A stretch of 64,000 bases of DNA from Paenibacillus dokdonensis (GCF_004916975.1 NZ_STGQ01000002.1:62001-126000); one strand, 5' to 3'; shown: positions 8,282 to 17,897, counted from the first letter of the stretch. The notes: generated from the letters alone by a model not told the origin. Numbers and translations are program-made.

Positions 8282-9133
8282 TTATCTCACAATCCGCGTT
8301 CCGATCGTTTCGCCTTGAAGCACCCGGCTCAGCACCCTCGCTTCGCTGCCGTTCACGATAACCACTTCCTGCACGTCGCCCTGGATGCAGCTGACCGCGG
8401 CTTTGACTTTCGGAATCATGCCGCCGTAAATATCGCCGCTGGCAATCATGTCCTCGATCTGCTGCACCGTCACAACAGGGAGAACCTGTTTGATGCCTTC
8501 GATCTCTTTCATAATGCCGGGAACATCCGTGACGACGATCATTCGGTCCGTCCCCAGATGCGAAGCTACAGCACCCGCTGCCGTATCGGCGTTGATGTTA
8601 TAACGTTGTCCGCTTGCATCCACGCCAACTGGGGCAATAACCGGCATATAACCCATGGCCGTAATGCCTTGAATGATGTCTGACTGCACCTGCGTCACAT
8701 CGCCGACCCAGCCGACTTCAGCCGCATTCGCTACAGGCTGTGCCTGAATCAACGCTCCATCGACGCCGGAGATGCCAAGCGCCCTGCCTCCGCTCTGCTG
8801 AATGCGTCTGACAATCTGCTTGTTAATGCTGCCTGCAAGCACCATCTCCACCACGTCCAGTACCGCTTCCGTCGTCCGGCGCAGACCATTCACGAACTCC
8901 GTATCAATCCCGAGCTTCTCCAGATTTTCCGAAATAGCCGGGCCCCCGCCATGGACGATGACAGGCTGAATGCCGGATGCCTGCAGCTGCTTCAAATCCT
9001 CAAAAAAGGAATCCGGCAGTGCCGCCAATGTACTTCCGCCGCATTTCATGACGAAGCTTTGTTTGCTTGCTGCATCCTCAGCCGCGGTTTGCTCCTGTTG
9101 ATCCAATGTATTCACAGCTCTCTCATCCCCCAT
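8282..9133 (-). CDS. argB: Acetylglutamate kinase
   Basis: 283 residues from the ATG at 9133. It phosphorylates N-acetylglutamate, the second committed step of the pathway. It is an amino-acid kinase: the lysine/glycine motif KCGGST is at residues 30-35, the substrate loop VHGGGPAIS near 60-68, and NINADTAAGAVA further on. Residues 1-27 are an N-terminal extension relative to typical ArgB (about 258 residues). A GTG seven codons in (VNTLDQQ), preceded by GGGGGATGAGAG, is a plausible alternative start. It lies 10 bp after argJ. Confidence 0.95.
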   Translation of the reverse strand: MGDERAVNTLDQQEQTAAEDAASKQSFVMKCGGSTLAALPDSFFEDLKQLQASGIQPVIVHGGGPAISENLEKLGIDTEFVNGLRRTTEAVLDVVEMVLAGSINKQIVRRIQQSGGRALGISGVDGALIQAQPVANAAEVGWVGDVTQVQSDIIQGITAMGYMPVIAPVGVDASGQRYNINADTAAGAVASHLGTDRMIVVTDVPGIMKEIEGIKQVLPVVTVQQIEDMIASGDIYGGMIPKVKAAVSCIQGDVQEVVIVNGSEARVLSRVLQGETIGTRIVR

Positions 9134-9143
9134 TCCGCTCTAC

Positions 9144-10370
9144 CTAAGTCCGGTAAGCCGCATTAATGCGGACATAATCGTAGGTCAGGTCACAGCCCCA
9201 AGCCGTCGCATGACCCTCACCATGATGGAGATCAACCACAATACGGACGGTGTCGCCCTTTAGATATTTCAAAGCCTCTTCCTCATCAAACACTACCGGG
9301 CGTGAGCCCTCCAGAACCGAAATATCGCCAATGTGGATATCAACGGTTTCCGGATTCACCGGCTCGCCTGCGCGTCCAACCGCTGCAATAATCCGTCCCC
9401 AGTTCGCATCTGCACCAAACACAGCCGATTTCACCAGGCTTGAGCCAATCACGGTTTTGGCAATCGCACGTGCGGACTGATCACTCACCGCTCCGTTTAC
9501 GTTTACTTCAACCAGTTTCGTCGCCCCTTCGCCGTCGCGGGCAATCGCTTGAGCCAGCACTTGGCATACATAGGTGAATCCAGCTGCAAAAGCTTCCCAA
9601 TCCGGATGGGATGGATTCAGCGCTTCATTACCCGCCAGGCCGCTTGCCATTGTGATCAGCATATCATTAGTACTTGTATCTCCGTCCACTGTAATCATAT
9701 TAAAGGTCACATCTGTCGCCTGCCGCAAAAGCTGCTGCAGCACGTCAGCCTCAATCACCGCATCCGTCGTCATAAAAGCCAGCATGGTCGCCATGTTCGG
9801 ATGAATCATGCCCGATCCTTTGGCTGCTCCGGCAATGTTAATCTCCTTACCATTAACCATAACTGCGACGCAAGCTTCCTTCTTCACGAGATCCGTTGTC
9901 AAAATCGCCTGTGAGAAATCCTCTGCTCCGGAAGCTTCACTGCTCAGCCGCTGCGGCAATCCTGCGATGCCTGCCGTAACGCAGTCCATCTTGAGCAGCT
10001 CTCCGATCACTCCCGTTGAAGCAACGGCCACATCCTGCTCTGCAACGCCCAGATGGCGTGCTGCATCTGCCCGCATCGTATACGCATCAGCTTCGCCCTG
10101 CTGCCCGGTGCAGGCATTAGCGTTGCCGCTGTTAACGACAACGGCCTGCAGTCTGCCGCCCTGCAGGCTCTCACGCGTCACCTTCAGCGGTGCCGCCTGA
10201 AACACATTCGTGGTGTACACAGCCGCAGCTACGGCCGGTACCTCACACAGAATCGCGCCGAGATCATGGCGATCTGTTTTCTTCAAACCGCAGTGCAATC
10301 CGCCTGCGGAAAAACCCTTAGGTGTTATAATGGAACCGCCTTGTACCGCGGTATATTTTTCTTGTCCCAT
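9144..10370 (-). CDS. argJ: Glutamate N-acetyltransferase / amino-acid acetyltransferase (bifunctional ArgJ)
   Basis: 408 residues from the ATG at 10370. The frame extends to 10436 inside argC, but the family N-terminus starts at MGQEKYTAVQGG. It recycles the acetyl group from N-acetylornithine to glutamate, and bifunctional forms also use acetyl-CoA. The self-cleavage site that creates the Thr nucleophile is visible: HPNMA^TMLAF, Thr195. The upstream GTTIxG-like element is STGVIGELL near residue 118. There is no argA in the cluster, which fits the cyclic pathway. Its ribosome site is weak (GCGGGAT), so translation may be coupled to argC, which ends 20 nt upstream. Confidence 0.96.
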   Translation of the reverse strand: MGQEKYTAVQGGSIITPKGFSAGGLHCGLKKTDRHDLGAILCEVPAVAAAVYTTNVFQAAPLKVTRESLQGGRLQAVVVNSGNANACTGQQGEADAYTMRADAARHLGVAEQDVAVASTGVIGELLKMDCVTAGIAGLPQRLSSEASGAEDFSQAILTTDLVKKEACVAVMVNGKEINIAGAAKGSGMIHPNMATMLAFMTTDAVIEADVLQQLLRQATDVTFNMITVDGDTSTNDMLITMASGLAGNEALNPSHPDWEAFAAGFTYVCQVLAQAIARDGEGATKLVEVNVNGAVSDQSARAIAKTVIGSSLVKSAVFGADANWGRIIAAVGRAGEPVNPETVDIHIGDISVLEGSRPVVFDEEEALKYLKGDTVRIVVDLHHGEGHATAWGCDLTYDYVRINAAYRT

Positions 10371-10390
10371 AATGTAGTTGATCCCGCGCT

Positions 10391-11458
10391 TTATGGATAC
10401 ACCGGTGTGTAGCCCAGTCCGAGATTCTCCTCCCATCCCATCATCAGATTCATGTTCTGTATCGCTTGGCCTGCCGCACCTTTGACAATATTGTCGATGA
10501 CCGAAATGATCGTCACCCGTCCTGTCCGGGCATCTGCCGCAAATCCGATGTCACAGTAGTTTGATCCATACACTTCTTTGGTTGCCGGCCAGATTCCTTT
10601 ATCCCGTACACGCACGAACGGGCGGTCTTTATAATACTGCCGGTACAGATCCACGAAATCCTCGTCGTTATACACGCCATTCATCTGGGCGTACATGGTA
10701 CTCATAATGCCGCGCGTCATCGGTACAAGTTGTGTCGTAAAGGTCACGGTTACCGGCTCTCCGGTTACCTGGCCAAGCACCTGCTCGATTTCCGGGATAT
10801 GCTGATGCTTATTCACTTTGTAAGCTTTAAAGTTTTCGTTAATTTCCGCATAATGCGAAGTCAGACTTGTGCCCCGGCCCGAGCCGGATACACCGGATTT
10901 GGCATCAATAATGATGCTTTTCGGGTCGATCCAACCAGAGCTGATTGCCGGAATCAGACCAAGCAGCGTTGCTGTCGGATAGCAGCCTGGATTGGAAATG
11001 AAATCTACAGCTGCTGCTTCCTCTCCGAAAATCTCGCATAAGCCGTATACGGCTTTTTCCAGATAGCTCTGCTCTGGTGCCGGATGCTTATACCACTTCT
11101 CGTAAGTTCCGCCGTCCTTGATCCGGAAATCGCCTGACAGATCGATGACTTTCAGTCCCGCCTCCAGCAATCCCGGCACCAGCTTCGAGCTTACTCCTGA
11201 TGGCGTTGCCGTGAAGACAACATCGGCCTTTTCCGCGATTTCCGCGGCATTCACGCCATCCAGGTTTTGGACGATAATATCCGTTAAATGCGGAAAACCT
11301 TCCGATATCGGTGTTCCTGCACTTGATGATGAAATAACCGACGTAATCTCCGCAAGCGGATGTGCCTGCAGCAAGCGGATCAATTCTACCCCGCCGTAGC
11401 CTGTCGAGCCGACAATCGCAATTCTGATCTTACGGGTTTCCCCATGTTCTCCTGGCAT
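10391..11458 (-). CDS. argC: N-acetyl-gamma-glutamyl-phosphate reductase
   Basis: 355 residues from the ATG at 11458, which follows AGAGGGGA. The frame is open 64 codons further upstream, but that part runs through the promoter and is not coding. NADPH-dependent reduction of acetylglutamyl phosphate to the semialdehyde. The Rossmann motif IVGSTGYGGVEL is at residues 15-26, the catalytic cysteine is Cys159 in SNPGCYPTATLL, and HQHIPEIEQV carries the catalytic histidine. First gene of the arg cluster, as in B. subtilis, directly behind the ARG-box promoter. Confidence 0.97.
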   Translation of the reverse strand: MPGEHGETRKIRIAIVGSTGYGGVELIRLLQAHPLAEITSVISSSSAGTPISEGFPHLTDIIVQNLDGVNAAEIAEKADVVFTATPSGVSSKLVPGLLEAGLKVIDLSGDFRIKDGGTYEKWYKHPAPEQSYLEKAVYGLCEIFGEEAAAVDFISNPGCYPTATLLGLIPAISSGWIDPKSIIIDAKSGVSGSGRGTSLTSHYAEINENFKAYKVNKHQHIPEIEQVLGQVTGEPVTVTFTTQLVPMTRGIMSTMYAQMNGVYNDEDFVDLYRQYYKDRPFVRVRDKGIWPATKEVYGSNYCDIGFAADARTGRVTIISVIDNIVKGAAGQAIQNMNLMMGWEENLGLGYTPVYP

Positions 11459-11507
11459 CCCGAGTTTCCCCTCTCTATCCCCTGACTTGCATCCCTCTAA
11501 TAAATAT

Positions 11508-11541
11508 GTATTATTATACGACTGTATTAATATAAATACAA
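11508..11541 (-). promoter_or_regulatory. argC promoter with ARG-box-like operators
   Basis: On the minus strand TTGTAT (11541-11536) and TATAAT (11518-11513) are spaced by exactly 17 bp. The palindrome TGTATTAATATAAATACA (11523-11540) overlaps the -35 box and spacer, and a second half-palindrome GTAT-TATT-ATAC (11508-11519) overlaps the -10 box. This matches the AT-rich ARG boxes bound by ArgR/AhrC, so arginine-dependent repression of the whole cluster is expected. The operator call is by motif only. Confidence 0.7.
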
Positions 11542-11652
11542 CACTTTCGAGCGAATTCCGCCTTGTTCCATAAGGAGTTTTAGTTTTGGATCTATGCAGC
11601 GCCATACTGTATGAATGATATTCACCTGAATGAATATTAAATATAATCACGC

Positions 11653-11690
11653 AAAAAAAAGCAGCGAAGCGTTTCGCTGCTTTTTTACTT
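11653..11690 (-). terminator. Terminator of the YitT-family gene (bidirectional)
   Basis: GCAGCGAA (11661-11668) pairs with TTCGCTGC (11673-11680). The stem is flanked by eight A on the left (T-run on the minus strand) and six T on the right. Confidence 0.85.
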
Positions 11691-11716
11691 CCAATTTGTT
11701 TCTACTATTAATCTGC

Positions 11717-12607
11717 TTATGATTCCAATTTAAATCCTTCACCTAGCACTTCATGGGTATTGCTAATGATAACAAATGCCTCGGGGTCTACGGTCCTCAC
11801 CAGCGTCTTCAGCCGTGTTGTCTCGCTTTGCCCAATGACCACCATCAATACGGTGCGGTTATCGCCTGTATATCCGCCTTGGGCGTTTAACTTCGTCAAG
11901 CCTCGGTCAAGATCATGGAGAACGGCTGCGGTTATTTTCTCCGTATGATTTGAAATAATATAAGCTACTTTGGAATAGTTGAATCCAAGCTCAACCGCAT
12001 CAATCACTTTTCCCGTTACATAGAGACCGACCAATGCATAAAGTGCCTTTTCCAGAGACAAGGTGCATGCAGCTAAAACAATGACGCTCCCGTCCAGAAG
12101 GACAACACACAGTGAGAAGCTGAGCCCGCTGAATTTTTGAATAATTTGGGCAAGTGTTGTCAGGCCTCCGGTTGATCCTCTGCCACGATAGACAATCCCA
12201 ATTCCGAGTCCCACCGCAATTCCTCCGTAAATCGAAGCCAGCAGCGGGTTGCCCGTAGGCAGCGGCCAGTCTTTGGTGAGATATACGAACAGTGGCAAAA
12301 TCACGCTTCCCAGCAGCGAGCGAATGCCGTAATTTTTGCCGAGCAGCCATACTCCTAAGAAAAAGAGAGGTATATTAAGGGCCCACTGGGTAAACGCAGG
12401 CTCTAGACCCAGCCAGGCTTCTCCAAGTACTGATATTCCGGATACGCCGCCGGACGCGATGCCATTCGGCAGGAAGAACAGATTAAATCCAAGGGCTATG
12501 ATTAAGGAACCGATAATGATAAGAACCGTATCCACCATATGGCGCAGAGGGCCTATCGGGGGAATAAGGGGAGCCTTTCTCCGGCTTGAAGCTGCAACTT
12601 GAGACAT
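11717..12607 (-). CDS. YitT-family membrane protein (DUF161 + DUF2179), YvjA-like
   Basis: 296 residues from the ATG at 12607, which follows AAGGAGAG. The frame is open to 12715, but without a ribosome site. The N-terminal two thirds are hydrophobic with about five membrane segments (for example LIIIGSLIIALGFNLFFLP and SIYGGIAVGLGIGIVYRGRG), followed by a cytoplasmic C-terminal domain (residues about 205-290) of the DUF2179 type. Molecular function of this widespread Firmicute family is not established. B. subtilis carries the family member yvjA near prfB, so this is probably the positional equivalent. Confidence 0.85.
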   Translation of the reverse strand: MSQVAASSRRKAPLIPPIGPLRHMVDTVLIIIGSLIIALGFNLFFLPNGIASGGVSGISVLGEAWLGLEPAFTQWALNIPLFFLGVWLLGKNYGIRSLLGSVILPLFVYLTKDWPLPTGNPLLASIYGGIAVGLGIGIVYRGRGSTGGLTTLAQIIQKFSGLSFSLCVVLLDGSVIVLAACTLSLEKALYALVGLYVTGKVIDAVELGFNYSKVAYIISNHTEKITAAVLHDLDRGLTKLNAQGGYTGDNRTVLMVVIGQSETTRLKTLVRTVDPEAFVIISNTHEVLGEGFKLES

Positions 12608-12684
12608 ACTCGTTTTTCTCTCCTTGAAATATATTCTCCTGGCTGAGGATGCAGAGGCCTCCTCATAAAACACCTGGACGCCAA

Positions 12685-12756
12685 AAATTCCTACCCAACG
12701 ACATAGATTGAACAAAAGGAAAGCTTTCGTTCAATCTATATAGAGTGTAGGAATTT
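12685..12756. other. Nested double palindrome downstream of prfB
   Basis: Outer arms AAATTCCTAC (12685-12694) and GTAGGAATTT (12747-12756) enclose inner arms ATAGATTGAAC (12703-12713) and GTTCAATCTAT (12729-12739), all perfect; the 15-nt loop contains GAAAGCTTTC. The 72-bp structure begins 8 bp after the prfB stop. There is no T-run, so it is not a normal terminator. Confidence 0.7.
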
Positions 12757-12764
12757 CATGGGTT

Positions 12765-13878
12765 TTATTCGGTATCCACTTTAATCTGGCTTCGCAAATA
12801 GCCGTCGATGAAAGGATCCAGATCCCCGTCCATCACAGCGCCGACATTGCCGGTTTCCACTGAGGTGCGGTGGTCCTTTACCATACTATAGGGATGGAAT
12901 ACATAGGAGCGAATCTGGCTGCCCCATGCAATATCCGACTGTTCCCCTCGGATTTCATCCAGTTCTTTTTGCTGTTCTTCTATTTTACGCTCGTACAGCT
13001 TGGAACGCAGCATCGTCATTGCTTGTTCGCGGTTCTTGATCTGTGAACGTTCATTCTGGCAGGTAACCACAATGCCTGACGGTAAGTGGGTAATCCGTAC
13101 GGCCGAGTCCGTCGTATTGATATGCTGTCCGCCCGCGCCACTCGCCCGGTAGGTATCAATCTTCAGATCCTCTGTCCGGATTTCCACATCTGTATCCTCT
13201 GTGATTTCCGGAACCACATCGCAGGATACGAATGAAGTATGCCGACGTCCCGAAGAGTCAAACGGTGAAATCCGCACCAAACGGTGTACACCCTTCTCGG
13301 TTTTTAAATACCCATAGGCATTGAAGCCCTTGATCAGGAGCGTCACGCTCTTGATTCCCGCTTCATCACCAGGCAGGTAATCGAGAACTTCTACCTTGAA
13401 GCCTCTTTTCTCCGCCCACCGGGTGTACATCCGCAGCAGCATCTGTCCCCAGTCTTGCGACTCGGTTCCGCCTGCTCCCGGATGAAGCTCCAAAATGGCA
13501 TTCATTTTATCATAAGGCTGATTCAGAAGCAGATCGAGCTCGAAATCCTCAAGCCGCTTCTGAATGCTCTTGACCGATTCGGCAATTTCACCAAAAAGCG
13601 ACTCGTCGCCTTCTTCATCTGCCAGCTCAGCCATCATAGACGCGTCATCATACTCCTGCTGCAGCTTTTCATATTTGTCTACGGAAGATTTAACCGCGTT
13701 CATCTCTGCAATAACGCCCTGCGCTTTCTCGTTGTCATCCCAGAAATCCGGCGCGGACATCTTTTCTTCAAAGTTGGCGATCATTTCCTGCTTGAGGTCT
13801 AAGTCAAAGTGACCCCCTAAGATTGGTTAGTTTGGTCGCAATTTCTCGCAAATCATGCTTGATGGATGGATCGATCAT
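12765..13878 (-). CDS. prfB: Peptide chain release factor 2, with programmed +1 frameshift
   Basis: The complete protein is 370 residues, read across a +1 frameshift. The zero frame starts at the ATG at 13878 (after GAGGTGAGGA) and gives 24 codons ending ...LRGSL before an in-frame TGA (13806-13804). The site is the classical one: an internal Shine-Dalgarno AGGGGG (13818-13813) three bases before CTT TGA C. Slipping one base gives Asp-Leu-Asp-Leu and the rest of RF2. The anticodon-like SPF is at about 204-206 and the hydrolysis motif GGQ at 249-251. RF2 decodes UGA/UAA stops, and slow termination at its own UGA autoregulates its synthesis. A single-frame gene call would wrongly begin at 13784. 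Confidence 0.96.
13804..13818 (-). promoter_or_regulatory. RF2 programmed frameshift site
   Basis: AGGGGG, three bases, CTT, TGA, C on the minus strand. This is the canonical RF2 recoding signal, with the slippery CTT codon at 13809-13807 and the TGA at 13806-13804. Confidence 0.95.
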
Positions 13879-13907
13879 GATATTTCCTCACCTCTTTATC
13901 GACATAA

Positions 13908-13978
13908 ACTCCCTTAAACAAAGGAGACTTGGCGCGTAATGCCTGTATCGCTGCCGAAGGCCTTTGATTCAAGGGAGT
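13908..13978. other. Long inverted repeat in the secA-prfB spacer
   Basis: ACTCCCTTAAACAAAGG (13908-13924) faces CCTTTGATTCAAGGGAGT (13961-13978), an almost perfect 17-18-bp stem with a 36-nt loop. It lies between secA and prfB on the transcribed strand with no T-run. Processing or partial attenuation between the two genes is possible. Confidence 0.55.
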
Positions 13979-14063
13979 CCTGTTCCGCAGCCCGATGGGG
14001 CGCGGCTTATATCCTTACAGCTGCCGGCTGCAATCAGCCACATGCTATATTATACAGCTACAA

Positions 14064-16568
14064 CTATTCTTGACCGTGGCAGTGCTTGTATTTTTTGCCG
14101 CTGCCGCAAGGACAAGGATCGTTGCGTCCAATTTGGTCGCCCGTGTGCACAGGTTTCTTCTCAGCAGGTTCGCCGTTTGTTGAAACTTTGCTTTCCTCGA
14201 TCACCGACTGGCGTTCCTGGTTCGCTTCGATATGAGCCTTCATGACGTATGTCGCTACTTCTTCCTGAATGCTGGCCGTCATGGCGTTGAACATTTCAAA
14301 GCCTTCAAACTGGTATTCACGAAGCGGATCCGTACCACCGTATGCACGAAGATGGATACCTTGGCGAAGCTGGTCCATAGCATCGATGTGGTCCATCCAC
14401 TTGCTGTCTACGGAACGAAGCACGATAACCTTCTCAAACTCGCGTACGAGCTCGGAGCCGATTCTTTCTTCGCGTTCATCGTATTTGGTTGTGACTTTGT
14501 TGAAAATGAATTCTTCCATATCCGGTATTTCTTTGCCCCAGAGGTCATCACGCGTCACAGTGCCTTCATCCAGCAGTTTGCTGTTCACATAATCGGCAAC
14601 CTCTTGAAGCTCCCAGTTCTCTGGAATATCGTCAGAGCAATGCGCTTCGACAACACGGTCGATAACCGGTTTGATCATCTCCATGACGATGTCCTTGATA
14701 TTCTCGGATTCCAGAATTTCGCGGCGCTGCTTGTAGATAATCTCACGCTGCTGATTCATCACATCATCATATTGAAGCACGATTTTACGCAGATCGAAGT
14801 TATTGCCTTCGACACGTTTTTGCGCGGATTCAATCGCACGGGTAATCATTTTACTTTCGATAGGCTGGTCTTCTTCAAAACCGAGACGGTCCATCATGTT
14901 CAGTACGTTGTCTGCACCGAAACGCTTCATCAGCTCATCCCCAAGGGACAGATAGAACTGCGTGGAGCCCGGGTCGCCCTGGCGTCCCGCACGTCCGCGA
15001 AGCTGGTTATCGATCCGGCGCGATTCATGACGCTCTGTACCCATGATATGCAAGCCGCCCAAATCGGACACGCCTTCACCCAGCAAAATATCCGTACCGC
15101 GGCCCGCCATGTTGGTGGCAATGGTTACTGTACCCGGTTGACCGGCGCGGGAAATAATTTCAGCCTCTTCGGCATGGTATTTGGCGTTCAGCACTTGGTG
15201 TTTGACACCTTTACGCTTCAGCATATCCGAGATCAGTTCAGAGTTTTCAATGGATACCGTACCAACCAGAACCGGCTGGTTCTTTTTGTGACGTTCCACA
15301 ATTTCCTCAACAACAGCTTTGAACTTGCCGTTCTCGCTCTTATAAACGACGTCAGGCATGTCTTCGCGCTGATTCGGTTTATTCGTAGGAACCTGGAGAA
15401 CTTCCAGTCCATAAATTTTCTTGAATTCTTCTTCCTCGGTCTTGGCCGTACCAGTCATGCCCGCAAGCTTGCGGTACATCCGGAAGTAGTTCTGGAACGT
15501 AATGGTAGCGAGCGTCATACTCTCGTTCTGAACCTCGATGCCTTCCTTCGCTTCGATCGCTTGATGCAAGCCATCGCTATAACGGCGGCCGGCCATCAGA
15601 CGACCCGTAAATTCATCGACGATCACAACCTCGTCTTCCGTTACAACGTAATCCACATCCAGGCGCATAATCACGTTTGCTTTCAGTGCCTGAACAATAT
15701 GGTGATTAAGCGTAACATTCGCGTGGTCGTACAGGTTCTCGATACCAAAAGCGCGTTCCGCTTTGGCTACACCCTTTTCAGTGAGTGCAACGGATTTAAC
15801 CTTAATATCAACGGTGTAGTCTTCTTCCGCCTGCAGCTGCTTCACAAAGCGGTCAGCTACGTAGTACAGCTGCGTCGATTTCTGGGCTTGTCCGGAAATG
15901 ATCAGCGGTGTACGGGCTTCATCGACCAGGATGGAGTCCACTTCGTCAATCGTACAGAAGTAAAGCGGACGCTGAACCATCTGTTCTTTATAAAGCACCA
16001 TGTTATCCCGCAGGTAGTCAAAGCCGAACTCATTGTTCGTACCATAAGTGATATCACAGGCATAAGCTACTTGTTTATCCGCATGGTCCATGCCGCTCAG
16101 GTTAACCCCGACCGTCATACCCAAGTATTCATAAATTTGGCCCATTTCCTGACTATCGCGCTGTGCGAGATAATCATTGACCGTAACCACATGCACGCCT
16201 TTGCCCAATAGAGCATTCAGGTATACCGGAAGGGTACCAACGAGTGTTTTACCTTCACCGGTCTTCATCTCTGCAATACGGCCCTCGTGGAGCGCCATAC
16301 CACCGACCAGCTGTACATCATAGTGTCTTTTACCGAGAACACGCTTGGACGCCTCACGTACGGTCGCAAATGCTTCAGGAAGCAAATCGTCCAGTGTCTC
16401 GTCTTTTTCCAAACGCACACGGAACTCATCCGTTTTGGCTTTCAGCTGCTCATCAGTGAGCTTAGTGAAATCCGGTTCTATTTTGTTAATTTGATCAACC
16501 GTCTTCATGAGACGTTTGATATCACGATCATTCACGTCGCCAAAGATCTTTTTAACTAGTCCTAGCAT
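14064..16568 (-). CDS. secA: Preprotein translocase ATPase SecA
   Basis: 834 residues, the usual size for Firmicute SecA. The motor drives export through SecYEG. Walker A MKTGEGKTLV is at residues 101-110 and the DEAD-like IDEVDSILVDEART near 210. It also has helicase motif VI (QLRGRAGRQGDPG), the wing/scaffold region, and a C-terminal SEC-C zinc site, CPCGSGKKYKHCH, that binds SecB or lipids in homologues. The ATG at 16568 follows AAAGGGG. It lies between hpf and prfB as in B. subtilis. A long open frame on the opposite strand (14232-16211) is a shadow of this gene. Confidence 0.98.
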   Translation of the reverse strand: MLGLVKKIFGDVNDRDIKRLMKTVDQINKIEPDFTKLTDEQLKAKTDEFRVRLEKDETLDDLLPEAFATVREASKRVLGKRHYDVQLVGGMALHEGRIAEMKTGEGKTLVGTLPVYLNALLGKGVHVVTVNDYLAQRDSQEMGQIYEYLGMTVGVNLSGMDHADKQVAYACDITYGTNNEFGFDYLRDNMVLYKEQMVQRPLYFCTIDEVDSILVDEARTPLIISGQAQKSTQLYYVADRFVKQLQAEEDYTVDIKVKSVALTEKGVAKAERAFGIENLYDHANVTLNHHIVQALKANVIMRLDVDYVVTEDEVVIVDEFTGRLMAGRRYSDGLHQAIEAKEGIEVQNESMTLATITFQNYFRMYRKLAGMTGTAKTEEEEFKKIYGLEVLQVPTNKPNQREDMPDVVYKSENGKFKAVVEEIVERHKKNQPVLVGTVSIENSELISDMLKRKGVKHQVLNAKYHAEEAEIISRAGQPGTVTIATNMAGRGTDILLGEGVSDLGGLHIMGTERHESRRIDNQLRGRAGRQGDPGSTQFYLSLGDELMKRFGADNVLNMMDRLGFEEDQPIESKMITRAIESAQKRVEGNNFDLRKIVLQYDDVMNQQREIIYKQRREILESENIKDIVMEMIKPVIDRVVEAHCSDDIPENWELQEVADYVNSKLLDEGTVTRDDLWGKEIPDMEEFIFNKVTTKYDEREERIGSELVREFEKVIVLRSVDSKWMDHIDAMDQLRQGIHLRAYGGTDPLREYQFEGFEMFNAMTASIQEEVATYVMKAHIEANQERQSVIEESKVSTNGEPAEKKPVHTGDQIGRNDPCPCGSGKKYKHCHGQE

Positions 16569-17028
16569 GGTTAACCCCTTTCACGCAAAACAAATGTTTA
16601 ATTTAACTTCAAGATATCAAGGGTTATGTTCAAATGGAATTCGATCCCCGACCTATCCAACCTCACAGACATGTGCTGGATGATAGGATTCACGAGGAAC
16701 CGATTCATACAGAAATGTGGGTGATCTGCTGAATGAAATGGATCCGGATAAAGACTCGATTCCATCCAGGGCAGACTGTTATGGGTTGAAGTTAATTTGT
16801 AACAATATACATATTAAATTCTTGAAAATGGCTTTTGCATAAATTGTAACAGTTTGTAAGTCAAGCCGCAACAGTGCGGATGACAATGCACACGCGGTTT
16901 TTGGCTCTATTATCTATATACGTAAGAAGAGCCCAATCCGTTGCAGGATATGAGCTCTTTTTTCATTCATATTAATCATTAATTTTTACATAATCATGAA
17001 AATTGTACCTTCAGAATGTGAAATCTGC
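16569..17028. other. 460-bp secA-hpf spacer
   Basis: No coding frame was found here. On the minus strand TTGACT (16864-16859) could serve as a -35 box for secA, but no good -10 follows at the right distance. AAGAGC (16927-16932) and GCTCTT (16954-16959) form a weak hairpin after hpf whose T-run lies on the plus strand, so it would terminate rightward rather than hpf transcripts. Confidence 0.4.
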
Positions 17029-17604
17029 TTAATACGAATCTGATTCCGTTTGCTCGATCAAACCGTACTTGCCGTCATTACGTTTGTAAACAACGCTCAC
17101 TTCTTGAGTATCAATGTTGGAAAAGACGAAGAAATTATGTCCTACCATGTTCATCTGCAAAATGGCCTCTTCCACATCCATCGGTTTGAATGTGAAGCGT
17201 TTGTTGCGGACCACTTCCAGATCATCATGATCTTCTTCCGTCTGTTCGGCTGTCATCAAGCCTACTGCGGCTTCATCCGTGAAGAGTGTCTTCAGACTGC
17301 CTTCCTGACGGAACTTGCGGTTCAATTTCGTCTTGTGCTTGCGGATCTGACGCTCCAACTTGTCCACAACGGCATCAATCGATGCGTACATATCATCGCT
17401 GCGGTCCTCTGCCCGAAGCATAACGCCTGGGAGTGGAATCGTCACCTCCACGGTGTGCAAACCTCGAACGACACTAAGTGTTACAAAGCCTTCTGAGGTA
17501 GGGGGTGCATCAAAATACTTTTCAAGTCTGCTGAGTTTCTTGTCAACATAGTCTTTCAAAGCATCAGTCACATCGATTTGTTGACCTCGAATACTAAAAT
17601 TCAT
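17029..17604 (-). CDS. hpf: Long-form ribosome hibernation promoting factor
   Basis: 191 residues, the long HPF found in Firmicutes. The N-terminal domain (about 1-100, starting MNFSIRGQQIDVT) binds the 30S decoding region. The C-terminal domain (about 130-190, containing NKRFTFKPMDVEEAILQMN and HNFFVFSN) dimerises and joins two ribosomes into a 100S particle during stationary phase. The ATG at 17604 follows AAAGGAGGAG. It is monocistronic with its own promoter. In B. subtilis this gene (yvyD) is adjacent to fliT; here the accessory island separates them. Confidence 0.95.
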   Translation of the reverse strand: MNFSIRGQQIDVTDALKDYVDKKLSRLEKYFDAPPTSEGFVTLSVVRGLHTVEVTIPLPGVMLRAEDRSDDMYASIDAVVDKLERQIRKHKTKLNRKFRQEGSLKTLFTDEAAVGLMTAEQTEEDHDDLEVVRNKRFTFKPMDVEEAILQMNMVGHNFFVFSNIDTQEVSVVYKRNDGKYGLIEQTESDSY

Positions 17605-17628
17605 AGGGCACTCCTCCTTTGCAGTTCC

Positions 17629-17658
17629 ATTATATCACATTTGTTAACGCTAAGTAAA
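17629..17658 (-). promoter_or_regulatory. Putative hpf promoter
   Basis: TATAAT (17634-17629) has TTTACT (17658-17653) 18 bp upstream, about 25 nt before the ribosome site. The -10 is perfect and the -35 weak. No clear sigma-B or sigma-H motif was recognised. Confidence 0.5.
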
Positions 17659-17804
17659 AAGGCATTTCTGTGTACTGCATAAATAATGAAGGCCTTTACT
17701 TTTATCGCTTCCCGCTTAAGGGGAGGTATGAATTTTTAACCGATATGGAGGAATTGAAACAGGATATAGGAATATGGGGAAATTGGATTGGAATTTAAGA
17801 GAAT

Positions 17805-17832
17805 TAAAAAAACCCCGGATTTCTCCAGGGTT
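17805..17832 (-). terminator. Terminator of the cold-shock gene
   Basis: On the minus strand AACCCTGG pairs with CCGGGGTT (one G-T wobble) around a 6-nt loop, followed by a T-run (17811-17805). Confidence 0.85.
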
Positions 17833-17897
17833 CTACGCTATCGTTCTTCAATTACTTAACCATCTAACCGTATATGTAGGTCGGCCTTGCCGGATGA

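Noticed and set aside
13564..13784. prfB as a single-frame gene starting at 13784
   Set aside because: This start lies inside the protein; the canonical frameshift site and an upstream ATG with a strong ribosome site give the full-length RF2.
14232..16211. A 659-codon open frame opposite secA
   Set aside because: It is antisense to a complete, conserved secA, has no ribosome site or recognisable domain, and its composition is that of a frame shadow.
16927..16963. Terminator for hpf
   Set aside because: The hairpin exists, but its T-run is on the plus strand, so it would not end the leftward hpf transcript.
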